Of a DNA stretch of 64,000 nt, positions 1 to 7,352 are shown piece by piece. The position numbers were made by a program, and so were the translations under genes. The notes below the pieces were generated by a model. That model had not been told where the DNA came from, did not search any database, and saw nothing but the letters and a program-made list of their open reading frames with translations. Origin of the DNA: Thiodiazotropha sp040507005 (GTDB lineage Bacteria > Pseudomonadota > Gammaproteobacteria > Chromatiales > Chromatiaceae); assembly GCA_040507005.1 (NCBI GenBank), contig JBEVVS010000036.1, forward strand, positions 4,571-68,570. Reading direction: 5' to 3'. Every line of letters starts with the position of its first letter. The stretch's first letter is position 1.

Positions 1-928
1 GTTCGGAGACCAGGCTCACCCCATGCAACTGACAGGCGCGAATCGATTCCCAAAGGAGATTCACCGCCTGGGGACGGGGAAAACTCTTTCGCCAAGCGAG
101 TCCGATGCGGCGCTGTGGCGACTCTACCGCCAAAGGCCTGGTGGTGAGTAGATCCCAGCGCAGATATTCTGTGCCTATGGCCGTATTGGGGAGTACAGTG
201 ATACCGATTCCGCTGGCTACCATGTAGCGAATCGTCTCCAGGGAGCTGCCTTCCAGATTCTCCTGGAGATTCGCATCCCCATTGCCTTTATTCACGCACC
301 TGGGACAGATCTGCTTGACCTGTTCACGAAAACAGTGCCCCTCTCCCAGCAGCAGGACATTCTCCTCTTGCAGCTGCTGGATGGAGATTGACTCGTACGC
401 GGTCAGTGGGTGCTTCATGGGCAGCAGCACAGAAAAGGACTCATCGTAGAGAGGGCGGGTCACTATTCCCGGCTCATCGAAAGGGAAGGAGATAACGATG
501 ACATCCAAATCCCCCTGCTTTAACTGCTCGGTCAGCACGCTGGTATAGTTTTCCCTTATAATCAAGGGCATGCCGCTGGCCAGCTGTTTGAGTTGCGGGA
601 CCAGGTATGGAAACAGATAGGGACCCACCGTATAGATGGCACCCACCCTGAGAGGACCCTCCAATTGATCCACGCTCTGGCTGGCCAGTTGGCGGATCAT
701 GCCCGCCTCCTCCAACACCCGCTGGGCCTGTGTCACTATGCGCTCTCCGGCGGCAGTCAGGCTCACCTCCCCCTGACCTCGCTCAAAAAGCCCCACACCC
801 AGCTCCTCCTCCAGCTTTTTCACGGCAACACTGAGGGTGGGCTGACTCACATAGCAGGCCTCCGCCGCATGTCCAAAATGGCGTTTCTGGGCCACTGCCA
901 CCACATATCTGAGTTCATTCAGTGTCAT
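1..928 (-). CDS. oxyR: OxyR, LysR-family peroxide-sensing regulator (C-terminus cut by window edge)
   Basis: At least 309 codons are open from the ATG at 928 to the window edge with no stop. The N-terminus (MTLNELRYVVAVAQKRHFG) is a LysR-type winged helix with the recognition region VSQPTLSVAVKKLEEELG. The regulatory domain has a GEGHCFRE motif followed nine residues later by a second cysteine in QICPRC. These match the two peroxide-sensing cysteines of OxyR (Cys199/Cys208 in E. coli). Known family role: activates catalase, peroxidase and repair genes when the disulfide forms. The protein is already as long as E. coli OxyR, so only a few residues should be missing. The stretch from 929 to 1165 holds its promoter region. 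Confidence 0.9.
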   Translation of the reverse strand, partial: MTLNELRYVVAVAQKRHFGHAAEACYVSQPTLSVAVKKLEEELGVGLFERGQGEVSLTAAGERIVTQAQRVLEEAGMIRQLASQSVDQLEGPLRVGAIYTVGPYLFPYLVPQLKQLASGMPLIIRENYTSVLTEQLKQGDLDVIVISFPFDEPGIVTRPLYDESFSVLLPMKHPLTAYESISIQQLQEENVLLLGEGHCFREQVKQICPRCVNKGNGDANLQENLEGSSLETIRYMVASGIGITVLPNTAIGTEYLRWDLLTTRPLAVESPQRRIGLAWRKSFPRPQAVNLLWESIRACQLHGVSLVSE

Positions 929-1165
929 AACCTATAGTGTAGCCGGTTAGATAGAAAAAACTAATCGGCTTAAAAAATGTTAACGCCTCAACAGAAATCG
1001 AAGGAGAATATGGAATAATCGCTAACCATTGGGCAAAGAAGTAAAAAATTGGATTTTGCTTTAGTAAATCCTGATCTAATATTATGGCAATATGACAAGG
1101 GTCCTGATGGGGCGCGGAGAACTAAATTGCTCGTCAGACTAAAAAACAGAAAACCGGACCGTTCT

Positions 1166-2005
1166 ATGGGTAGCAGTCCTGACAATCAACCAGCACATTT
1201 CAAACGACTCCCTGCAGAAGCTCTCAACCTGCTGCAGCTGACGGATAGTCACCTCTATGCAGACCCCTCCCGCTGCCTATTGGGAATCAACACGCTGGAG
1301 ACCTTTGATCAAGTGCTAGCCCAGGCATTGCAGGAAAGCGGCACCCCTGATTTCATTCTGGCCACAGGCGATCTGGTACACGATGCCTCCGACACAGGTT
1401 ATAAACGTTTGTTCGGCCGATTGCAGCTGACCGAACTCCCGACCTACTGCCTACCTGGCAATCACGATATACCGGGGAAGATGAAACAGATCCTGAACCA
1501 GGACAATGTACACACTATCCCAAGCGTACAGGCAAAAGGCTGGTCACTGATCTTTCTCGATTCCACCATACCCAACAGTGACGGTGGACGAATCGATGAG
1601 AACGAACTGGAACTGCTGGAGGTGCTGCTAGAATCCCACCCGGACAAGCACACCATGATCTGCATGCATCACCATCCGGTGCCCGTGGGAAGTCGCTGGA
1701 TGGATACCATGGTGCTGGAGAATCCGGACGGATTGTTCAAATTGATCGATGCCAATCCCCAGGTCAAGGCGCTTCTGTGCGGTCATATTCATCAGGCATT
1801 CGACACTGAGTACAGAGGTGTGCGTTTGCTGGGCACCCCATCGACATGCGTACAGTTCATTCCCCGGGTCGACGATTTCGCCATCGACGCCATACCGCCA
1901 GGATACAGATGGTTGAGCCTACAGCCCGACGGCACTATCCAGACAGGGCTTAATTTACTCCCGAAAATCCCTTCGGGTCTCGATCTCGCATCAATGGGAT
2001 ATTGA
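1166..2005 (+). CDS. cpdA: CpdA, 3',5'-cyclic-AMP phosphodiesterase
   Basis: This 279-residue protein has the calcineurin-like metallophosphoesterase motifs in order: DSH (27-29), GDLVHD (68-73), GNHD (98-101), a histidine triplet (168-170) and GHIH (206-209). Length and motif spacing fit CpdA/Icc, which hydrolyses cAMP in the cytoplasm and so tempers Crp signalling. I chose the ATG at 1166. The frame stays open back to a TTG at 1049, but that extension is AT-rich, looks unlike coding sequence and precedes the usual CpdA start. No good ribosome site is visible at 1166, so the start is moderately sure. The gene ends 28 bp before the convergent sfsA. Confidence 0.88.
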   Translation: MGSSPDNQPAHFKRLPAEALNLLQLTDSHLYADPSRCLLGINTLETFDQVLAQALQESGTPDFILATGDLVHDASDTGYKRLFGRLQLTELPTYCLPGNHDIPGKMKQILNQDNVHTIPSVQAKGWSLIFLDSTIPNSDGGRIDENELELLEVLLESHPDKHTMICMHHHPVPVGSRWMDTMVLENPDGLFKLIDANPQVKALLCGHIHQAFDTEYRGVRLLGTPSTCVQFIPRVDDFAIDAIPPGYRWLSLQPDGTIQTGLNLLPKIPSGLDLASMGY

Positions 2006-2032
2006 TCGGCATCCAGCAAAGTGGATTGCTTC

Positions 2033-2746
2033 TCAGTCCAGGACGACCTTCACGGATGATTTAACCTGCATGCTCTCCTCCGTATGCTCGATCCTAAGTG
2101 CCAGAAGCTCTACACCCGATTCTCGGACAACCCGGCGCAGGGTCTCTCCGTACTCAGGATCGATTTCATCGGCCGGGTGGAAGTGATTACCCTCTGGACG
2201 ATTCAAGGCGTAGACCATAACCCCTCTGCTGCCTCGCCGGCAGGCATCTGCCAGCAACTGGAGGTGCTTGCGGCCCCGCAGCGTCACCGCATCGGGAAAT
2301 GACAGCCCTTCGCCCTGGTATAGGGTCACGTTCTTAACCTCAACCCAGGCATCGGGGGATTCACCCTCGCTCAGGAAGAGATCGAACCTGGCCCGCTCAC
2401 CATCCTGATGCTGGTATTTGACTTCTCGACGTATGGATTGGTAACCCCGTAGCTGGGCTATCTCCCCCGCCCTTACCGCCTCTTCAATGACCGGATTGGT
2501 GCGGCCTGTATGCACACCCACCCAACCCTGACCCATATCGACTCTTTCCAGGGTCCAGGCCAGCTTCCGTTTCGGATTATCGCTATAGCTGATCTGCGCC
2601 ATCGCACCTGGCTGCCAACAACCCAACATGCTGCCGGTATTGGGACAATGGGCGGTAACCACCTCGCCACTGGGTAATTCGATATCTGCGAGAAATCGCT
2701 TATATCGTTTAAGGATTCTTCCTTTGGTCAGCGGTGGTAGTTGCAT
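2033..2746 (-). CDS. sfsA: SfsA family protein (sugar fermentation stimulation protein homologue)
   Basis: At 237 residues the protein has the family length. The N-terminal OB-fold-like part (LTKGRILKRYKRFLADIEL) leads into the conserved HCPNTGSMLG segment. The C-terminal half carries a nuclease-like core (EGESPDAWVEVKNVTL, then FPDAVTLRGRKHLQ), where the Asp, Glu and Lys of the DAWVEVKN stretch resemble a PD-(D/E)XK site. E. coli SfsA was described as a DNA-binding factor affecting maltose genes, but its biochemical role is not settled. It is transcribed convergently with cpdA, and its promoter lies opposite the start of the exported protein at 2888. Confidence 0.9.
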   Translation of the reverse strand: MQLPPLTKGRILKRYKRFLADIELPSGEVVTAHCPNTGSMLGCWQPGAMAQISYSDNPKRKLAWTLERVDMGQGWVGVHTGRTNPVIEEAVRAGEIAQLRGYQSIRREVKYQHQDGERARFDLFLSEGESPDAWVEVKNVTLYQGEGLSFPDAVTLRGRKHLQLLADACRRGSRGVMVYALNRPEGNHFHPADEIDPEYGETLRRVVRESGVELLALRIEHTEESMQVKSSVKVVLD

Positions 2747-2887
2747 AGTCTTGGTGTATTATTTCATTATGACGGTTTTGTGGCAGTTGATGGTACACCC
2801 ACTTGACGACCCCACATTTATTAGATAAACAAAATTCGTCGCTTCACAGCTTCGAAATAGACGACCAATGCAGGCGAGGAAGCTGAT

Positions 2888-3502
2888 ATGAACTCCAGGG
2901 TATGGTTAGTTTTAAGCACTATCTTGTTGATCTCCACCTCTCTACAGGCGGACGATTACGGCTATGACAACCGCCAATTTACCATTAATCCGGGTGATGC
3001 GATGGGAGGCATGTTCAATCCGATGCGTAACTTCTTTGGCGGCTCCAATCGCTACCCTGATAACTACTACGACTACCGTTACGCCCCACCGACCACCTAT
3101 GCACCAGGTTACGGCTATCCGGGCACAACCTATGGATACCCCCCTGTGTATCCAGGTGGCTATCCATCATTCCAACCACTACAGCAACAGCAAACGCATC
3201 AGCAACCGCAAGCACCGACAACCGAAAAGCGGGATGTTCAGACACAGGTCCCGGCCTATACTCATCCCACGCCAACTCAGCCTGTCTATGAAGAGCGGTA
3301 CCGCTTTCGCCCCTTGGATAGCGGCGAGCCCGCTGCGCCACTCAACGAAACCTCACCCCAGCCACCGGCGCCACAGGCCACCCTCCCCCGCAACAGGGGT
3401 GCCATGGAGCAGTACTATAGTCCAGCCATTGAAGCAACGGGCGGGGGGCAACAGCAGCAGATGAAATTCAGACCACTGGATAAACCGGGCTATTCGGAAT
3501 GA
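2888..3502 (+). CDS. Exported Gly/Tyr/Pro-rich low-complexity protein, sulfur-globule-protein-like
   Basis: The 204-residue product begins with a Sec signal peptide (cleavage likely after LQA near residue 21). The mature part is aromatic and low in complexity: a segment NPGDAMGGMFNPMRNFFGG, then Tyr/Pro/Gly repeats (residues about 58-95), then Gln/Pro-rich sequence. A short FRPLD motif occurs twice, once near residue 139 and again near the C-terminus. There are no cysteines in the mature part. The Gly/Tyr/Asn bias and the Met-Gly-Phe-Asn-Pro segment recall sulfur globule envelope proteins of purple sulfur bacteria and relatives, but this is inference from composition. A generic structural envelope protein is the alternative. 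A GAGGAAG ribosome site precedes the ATG. Confidence 0.6.
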   Translation: MNSRVWLVLSTILLISTSLQADDYGYDNRQFTINPGDAMGGMFNPMRNFFGGSNRYPDNYYDYRYAPPTTYAPGYGYPGTTYGYPPVYPGGYPSFQPLQQQQTHQQPQAPTTEKRDVQTQVPAYTHPTPTQPVYEERYRFRPLDSGEPAAPLNETSPQPPAPQATLPRNRGAMEQYYSPAIEATGGGQQQQMKFRPLDKPGYSE

Positions 3503-3518
3503 AGCAATTAGCCAAGGC

Positions 3519-3815
3519 TCAAGCCACGCTAAAGCCTTGATACTCGTGATAATGGATGGTTTCGCAAGAGACACCTGTCACATTCGCGTCTGCAGGGCCT
3601 TTGCGTAACCAGGCCTGCAGGGCCTCGATCGCCTCCACGCTACCGCAGGCAACAACTTCCACACGGCCATCGAGGAGATTTCTGGCATAGCCTTGGATAC
3701 CCAGCTGCTGGGCCTCATGTCGTGCCGACGCCCGGTAGAAAACCCCTTGCACCCGTCCTGCCACGTGACAGCGAACACATATCTTGCCAGCACCATTGTC
3801 AGCTTGCTCACTCAT
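3519..3815 (-). CDS. acyP: Acylphosphatase
   Basis: The 98-residue protein has the acylphosphatase signature GRVQGVFYRASA with the phosphate-binding Arg, and the GYARNLLDGRVEV segment with the catalytic Asn. It hydrolyses carboxyl-phosphate bonds in small acyl phosphates such as acetyl or carbamoyl phosphate. Its start lies 8 bp inside the end of the upstream adaptor gene (3808), so the two are translationally coupled. It is the last gene of the leftward thioredoxin-TolC-adaptor unit. Why an acylphosphatase belongs to an efflux-type operon is not evident. It may simply be a passenger. Confidence 0.92.
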   Translation of the reverse strand: MSEQADNGAGKICVRCHVAGRVQGVFYRASARHEAQQLGIQGYARNLLDGRVEVVACGSVEAIEALQAWLRKGPADANVTGVSCETIHYHEYQGFSVA

Positions 3816-4590
3816 CTTTCAGCCTCACTACTGCCTTCTCTCCGGCACGCAGCATGATATCGGAGTCAGGGGAAAACACCACCTCAAGCCGATATCTCGA
3901 TCCGTTGCTCTGGGTCGCTGTGGGCTGAATACCCATGCTATGGATTGCCCCATCCAACCATTGTCCACGCACGCCCACCTGAACCGTCACACCCGGCTTC
4001 AAACCAATCGCTGATCCTTCATCAACTTCAGTAACCGCCTTCATGCGACTGTTGTCAACCAGTGTCAGTAAGGGCATTGCTCTGTGTCGATTGATTACCG
4101 CCTGGCCTGACTGTACGTAAATAGACTCCACCACACCATCAAAGGGCGCTGTGACACGACTGTACTCCCGTTGCAAGCGGATTGTGACCAACTTGGCTTC
4201 CGCTTCACGATAAGCCGCATCCGAGCTTGCCGCAGCGATTTCTGCCTGTTTGCGCTCATGATCCGAGAGCAGGGTTCGGTCGTAGAGTTCCAACGCCCGA
4301 TCCAATTCCCGTTTCGCCTCTTCGTTCTGCTGGGAGGTTGCCTCCAGGCGTGATTCCGCAGCCGCAAGCCTCGATTGAAACCTCCGCTGATCCAGTTCCA
4401 AAAGTACCTCCCCACGTTTAACAGAGGCGCCGACCTCCACATTGACCCGACCAACCATACCGCTGACCAAGGTAGTCAGCTCCACCCGGTTATTCCAGTC
4501 GGTTACGGCCTCCAGGTCCCGCGCGAACAACTGTCCAGTGAAAAGCAGACAGAAAATCAGCATAAGCTTTAACATCCTTCCCCCCATCAT
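3808..4590 (-). CDS. HlyD/AcrA-type periplasmic adaptor (membrane fusion) protein, short
   Basis: A signal peptide (about residues 1-23) is followed by the first lipoyl half (SGMVGRVNVEVGASVKRGEVL), an alpha-helical hairpin (about 75-145, Glu/Ala/Arg-rich), the second lipoyl half (SRVTAPFDGVVESIYVQSGQ) and a beta-barrel. This is the layout of adaptors that join inner-membrane pumps to TolC channels. At 260 residues it is shorter than typical RND adaptors (350-400), with a short hairpin and little membrane-proximal domain. The ATG overlaps the stop of the TolC-like gene by 4 bp. No RND, ABC or MFS pump gene is nearby, so its inner-membrane partner must be encoded elsewhere or be absent. Confidence 0.85.
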   Translation of the reverse strand: MMGGRMLKLMLIFCLLFTGQLFARDLEAVTDWNNRVELTTLVSGMVGRVNVEVGASVKRGEVLLELDQRRFQSRLAAAESRLEATSQQNEEAKRELDRALELYDRTLLSDHERKQAEIAAASSDAAYREAEAKLVTIRLQREYSRVTAPFDGVVESIYVQSGQAVINRHRAMPLLTLVDNSRMKAVTEVDEGSAIGLKPGVTVQVGVRGQWLDGAIHSMGIQPTATQSNGSRYRLEVVFSPDSDIMLRAGEKAVVRLKDE

Positions 4591-5882
4591 TGATGCATTT
4601 TTTCGGGCGCTGAGAATAGATCCCCCGTCAGTGCCTTGATACGGGCATGGGTCAATTGGATCTGAAAATCATTTCTCGCCCGTTGTAGTTGAACATCGGC
4701 GATCTGAGACATGGAATCCCCTATGTCTGCCGCTATATCCAATTCATAGAGGGTACGGCTGCGGTCCAAGTAGAGATCTCGAAAGTCCCCTGTCACCAGC
4801 AATCCCTCGCGTTCGACCTTCAACCTATCCAGCTCCATCCAATAGTCAAGCAGTTGTTGGCGCAGGGTGAGATCATAACTCGCCAATTCGGCCTGTTTCC
4901 TGTGCACAATTGCGCGCTGTTGGGCAATACCAGATTCAACCCTATTCCCTTGATAGAGAGGCAGTTCGAAGACAAGTGCGGCGGTCAATGGATTGCGGCC
5001 ACCCAACTCACGTTGATAGGTGGCAGCCTGCAACTCTGCACGCAATACCGGATTGTCTTCAGCCTCACTCGCTTGGAGCTGTTTCTTTGCCGCATGCAAC
5101 TCAGCCTGCAAAAACTTGCGCTTCGGGTTTTCACGCAACGCCTTCTCAACCAACTCCTCAATATCCGGAAGTTCTCCGAATGGTTCAAACTGTGGTGTTT
5201 CCAGTTCAGCGGGAAGATCCAGTGGACGATTCAAGCTGATCGCCAGTTGAGAGCGGGTGATGCGTTGCCTGTTGCGGCTTGCGGTCATCCTGCGCAATGC
5301 CTGTTGGTAGGTCGCTTCGAGCTCCAACATATCGATATCCGACACCTTGCCCAGCTCATTCTTTGTTCGCGCCCTGTCGAAACGTATAAAGTCGATGGCG
5401 AGTGCTTCGTTATCTCTTGCAAACTCGAGATCTGCCAGCAGGACATCGAAGAAGCGTGCCATCACATTCAACCTGCGCTGCTGCCTGACTTGCAGCAGTT
5501 GCCATTGCCGTGACGCCAGTCCGGCTTCAGCCGCCTCCTGGGCATGACTGGTTCGTCCGAAATCATATAACCGCTTACTCAGATTGAGCCGGGCCAAACT
5601 GTCGTTATGAGTGTCGTATACCGCGATCTCGGATGGATCTATGTAGCGTAACTCAGCAGTCAGCGAAATGCGCATGTCATCATCCGCATCTGCCTGTTCA
5701 CTCGCTGCCCGGGCTTGGGCCAAGTCGGCTTCCGCCAAACTCCGCTCAGGGTGTGCATGATCCGCCATTCCCAGGGCATATTCGAGTGTCAATGGGGTTG
5801 GTAGAGGCTCTTCCGCGCTTACCGATGGGCAATGCAACAGGAAAACCACGAAAAGCAATGATGTAGGCTGTCGCATATCCAT
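4587..5882 (-). CDS. TolC-family outer-membrane channel protein
   Basis: The 431-residue protein has a signal peptide (cleavage near VSA/EE at residue 23) and two similar halves of long helices typical of outer-membrane efflux proteins. Visible repeats include YALGMADHAHPERSLAEADL in the first half and EELVEKALRENPKRKFLQAE in the second. It would form a trimeric channel crossing outer membrane and periplasm. It starts 3 bp after the SoxW-like thioredoxin gene and overlaps the adaptor gene by 4 bp, so all are one transcription unit. The transported substrate cannot be read from the sequence. Confidence 0.88.
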   Translation of the reverse strand: MDMRQPTSLLFVVFLLHCPSVSAEEPLPTPLTLEYALGMADHAHPERSLAEADLAQARAASEQADADDDMRISLTAELRYIDPSEIAVYDTHNDSLARLNLSKRLYDFGRTSHAQEAAEAGLASRQWQLLQVRQQRRLNVMARFFDVLLADLEFARDNEALAIDFIRFDRARTKNELGKVSDIDMLELEATYQQALRRMTASRNRQRITRSQLAISLNRPLDLPAELETPQFEPFGELPDIEELVEKALRENPKRKFLQAELHAAKKQLQASEAEDNPVLRAELQAATYQRELGGRNPLTAALVFELPLYQGNRVESGIAQQRAIVHRKQAELASYDLTLRQQLLDYWMELDRLKVEREGLLVTGDFRDLYLDRSRTLYELDIAADIGDSMSQIADVQLQRARNDFQIQLTHARIKALTGDLFSAPEKMHQ

Positions 5883-5885
5883 TGC

Positions 5886-6425
5886 CTATCTTTCTTTACG
5901 CAGCGCTCTTCTCTTTTCTCTTTTATAACGTGAAAAATTGGTCACCTTGTAGTGATCATCAACCACGAATTCCCCCAGCCATAGAAACTCCTGGGCATCA
6001 TTGGTAGCACCAGTAAATCGAGTAATCATCTTCCCATCCAAATCGAAAAAACCAAACACCGGGGTTGCGCGGACCCTATGCTGCCTGAAAGCGAAATCCT
6101 TCTCCTTCATGGTGTTGCCTCGAAAATCGGCGATCTCAACATCACCTTCAATATCCACCGTATAGATTAGAAAATGTTCTTTGAAGTAGTCTTGAACCTC
6201 TACCTGATTCAGCACGCGGGTCTTCATCCGATGACAGAAAGGGCACTCATCCATTTCAAACATGATAAGCACACCCTTTTTCCCCTCTTCCTTTGCCATC
6301 TCCAGTTCATCGTAAAAATTGCCTAACGACTGGTCGAAAAAATATTCACCCGGATCCCGGGTTGCCGCAGTGATGTCACCAATAAACAGAAGCAGGCAGG
6401 CGGTCAACAGTAGATAGCGTGACAT
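5886..6425 (-). CDS. Exported thioredoxin-fold protein, SoxW-like
   Basis: A signal peptide (cleavage near ITA/AT at residues 20-21) is followed by a thioredoxin fold with a CPFC active site (Cys61, Cys64 in EMDECPFCHRMK) and the cis-Pro region RVRATPVFGFFDLDGK. The order matches SoxW/thioredoxin_2 proteins, which reduce periplasmic thiol partners in sulfur oxidation and cytochrome maturation settings. It lies 10 bp downstream of the TlpA-like gene and 3 bp upstream of the TolC-like gene. The pairing of two periplasmic thioredoxins suggests a thiol relay, which is inference. The TolC-adaptor genes downstream are an unusual continuation. Confidence 0.83.
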   Translation of the reverse strand: MSRYLLLTACLLLFIGDITAATRDPGEYFFDQSLGNFYDELEMAKEEGKKGVLIMFEMDECPFCHRMKTRVLNQVEVQDYFKEHFLIYTVDIEGDVEIADFRGNTMKEKDFAFRQHRVRATPVFGFFDLDGKMITRFTGATNDAQEFLWLGEFVVDDHYKVTNFSRYKREKRRALRKER

Positions 6426-6435
6426 GGATCACTCC

Positions 6436-6918
6436 TTACTCGCGCATCGCATCGATAAAACCCTCGATATCTTCCATCGTCAATGGCCCCACCTGACGGG
6501 CAACCAATTCACCTTCGGGATTGACCAGGAAGGAGGTAGGCAATCCGGGCACCCGTCCCAACTCAGTCCGTGCAGCCGGTTCGGCGATGAGGATGGGATA
6601 GCTGAGAAATTGCTCATCCACAAAGGCCTTTAAGCGTGGTTTCTCAATCCTTTCCATTGCAACGCCCAACACGACAGCATCTGTATCTTTATGATTATTA
6701 TGAAAAACCTCCAGTTCAGGCAGTTCTTCGCGGCAAGGGGGACACCAGGTCGCCCAATAGTTCACCAATACCCATTTACCCCGATAATCAGAGAGACGAT
6801 AACGTTTACCGTCCAAGCCCAGCAAGTCGAAATCCACTGTTTCCGCTGTTGCTATGATGGAATACAGCGCTAACGTCATCATACACAGCGCGCGCAACAA
6901 CGGACTCACATGGGACAT
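6436..6918 (-). CDS. TlpA-like exported thiol:disulfide oxidoreductase
   Basis: The protein has an N-terminal export signal, then an AhpC/TSA-type redoxin fold with the WCPPC active site (in NYWATWCPPCREELPELE; cysteines at 59 and 62) and the cis-Pro segment GLPTSFLVNPEGE. TlpA/ResA-like proteins reduce specific periplasmic disulfides, for example in cytochrome c or copper-site assembly. I start it at 6918 because GGAGAG lies six bases before this ATG. An ATG 12 bp further upstream overlaps that ribosome site. It is the first gene of the leftward five-gene operon, and the region upstream to 7352 should hold its promoter. Confidence 0.87.
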   Translation of the reverse strand: MSHVSPLLRALCMMTLALYSIIATAETVDFDLLGLDGKRYRLSDYRGKWVLVNYWATWCPPCREELPELEVFHNNHKDTDAVVLGVAMERIEKPRLKAFVDEQFLSYPILIAEPAARTELGRVPGLPTSFLVNPEGELVARQVGPLTMEDIEGFIDAMRE

Positions 6919-7352
6919 ATTTCTCTCCATTCACTATAGGTAGCAAGTCAATACATGCTTCATTCATGATCACTGGACAACCAGCCCCGGGGGCTAGATG
7001 CATGCCTAGGCAGATTCCTCTGACCCGCATTTTCGGGGTTAATTCCAATCAGTGCAATTCATGGAAACCACTATGCCCGGGTGATATCTTCAACTCATCA
7101 GACTAGTTTATAATCCAGTCTATCGTCAGATGAATCCCATCTTAACCACCTCAATTCCCATAAAATTTTTTTATCTTTCTGTTTTTACTATAATAATTAA
7201 CAGATTAAAAGCCAATCTCCACCCCCCCTGCGGGACGTTAGAATTGCTGCAGCATGAACCTCCGAGGGATGAAAACCGTGCTGCCTCTCAATCAGGATGA
7301 TATAGTGAATAATTGAGCAAAGGCTCGAAGGAACTAGCTTTTTTAGGTCACC
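6919..7352. other. Intergenic region between divergent genes
   Basis: This 434-bp stretch separates the divergent TlpA-like operon and the gene at 7353. It contains no open frame I would trust. The right half is AT-rich and holds a TATAAT at 7189-7194 that could serve rightward transcription, but no convincing -35 sits at the right distance. A CCCCGGGGGC patch at about 6986-6995 is GC-rich and palindromic, of unknown meaning. Confidence 0.4.

Noticed and set aside
1010..1018. A three-codon frame ATG-GAA-TAA with an ideal AAGGAG site 5' of it, upstream of cpdA
   Set aside because: Too short to call. It may be a chance match or a regulatory start-stop element; nothing else supports it.
1049..1165. 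N-terminal extension of CpdA from a TTG
   Set aside because: The extension is AT-rich, has no ribosome site and does not look like the start of a CpdA protein.
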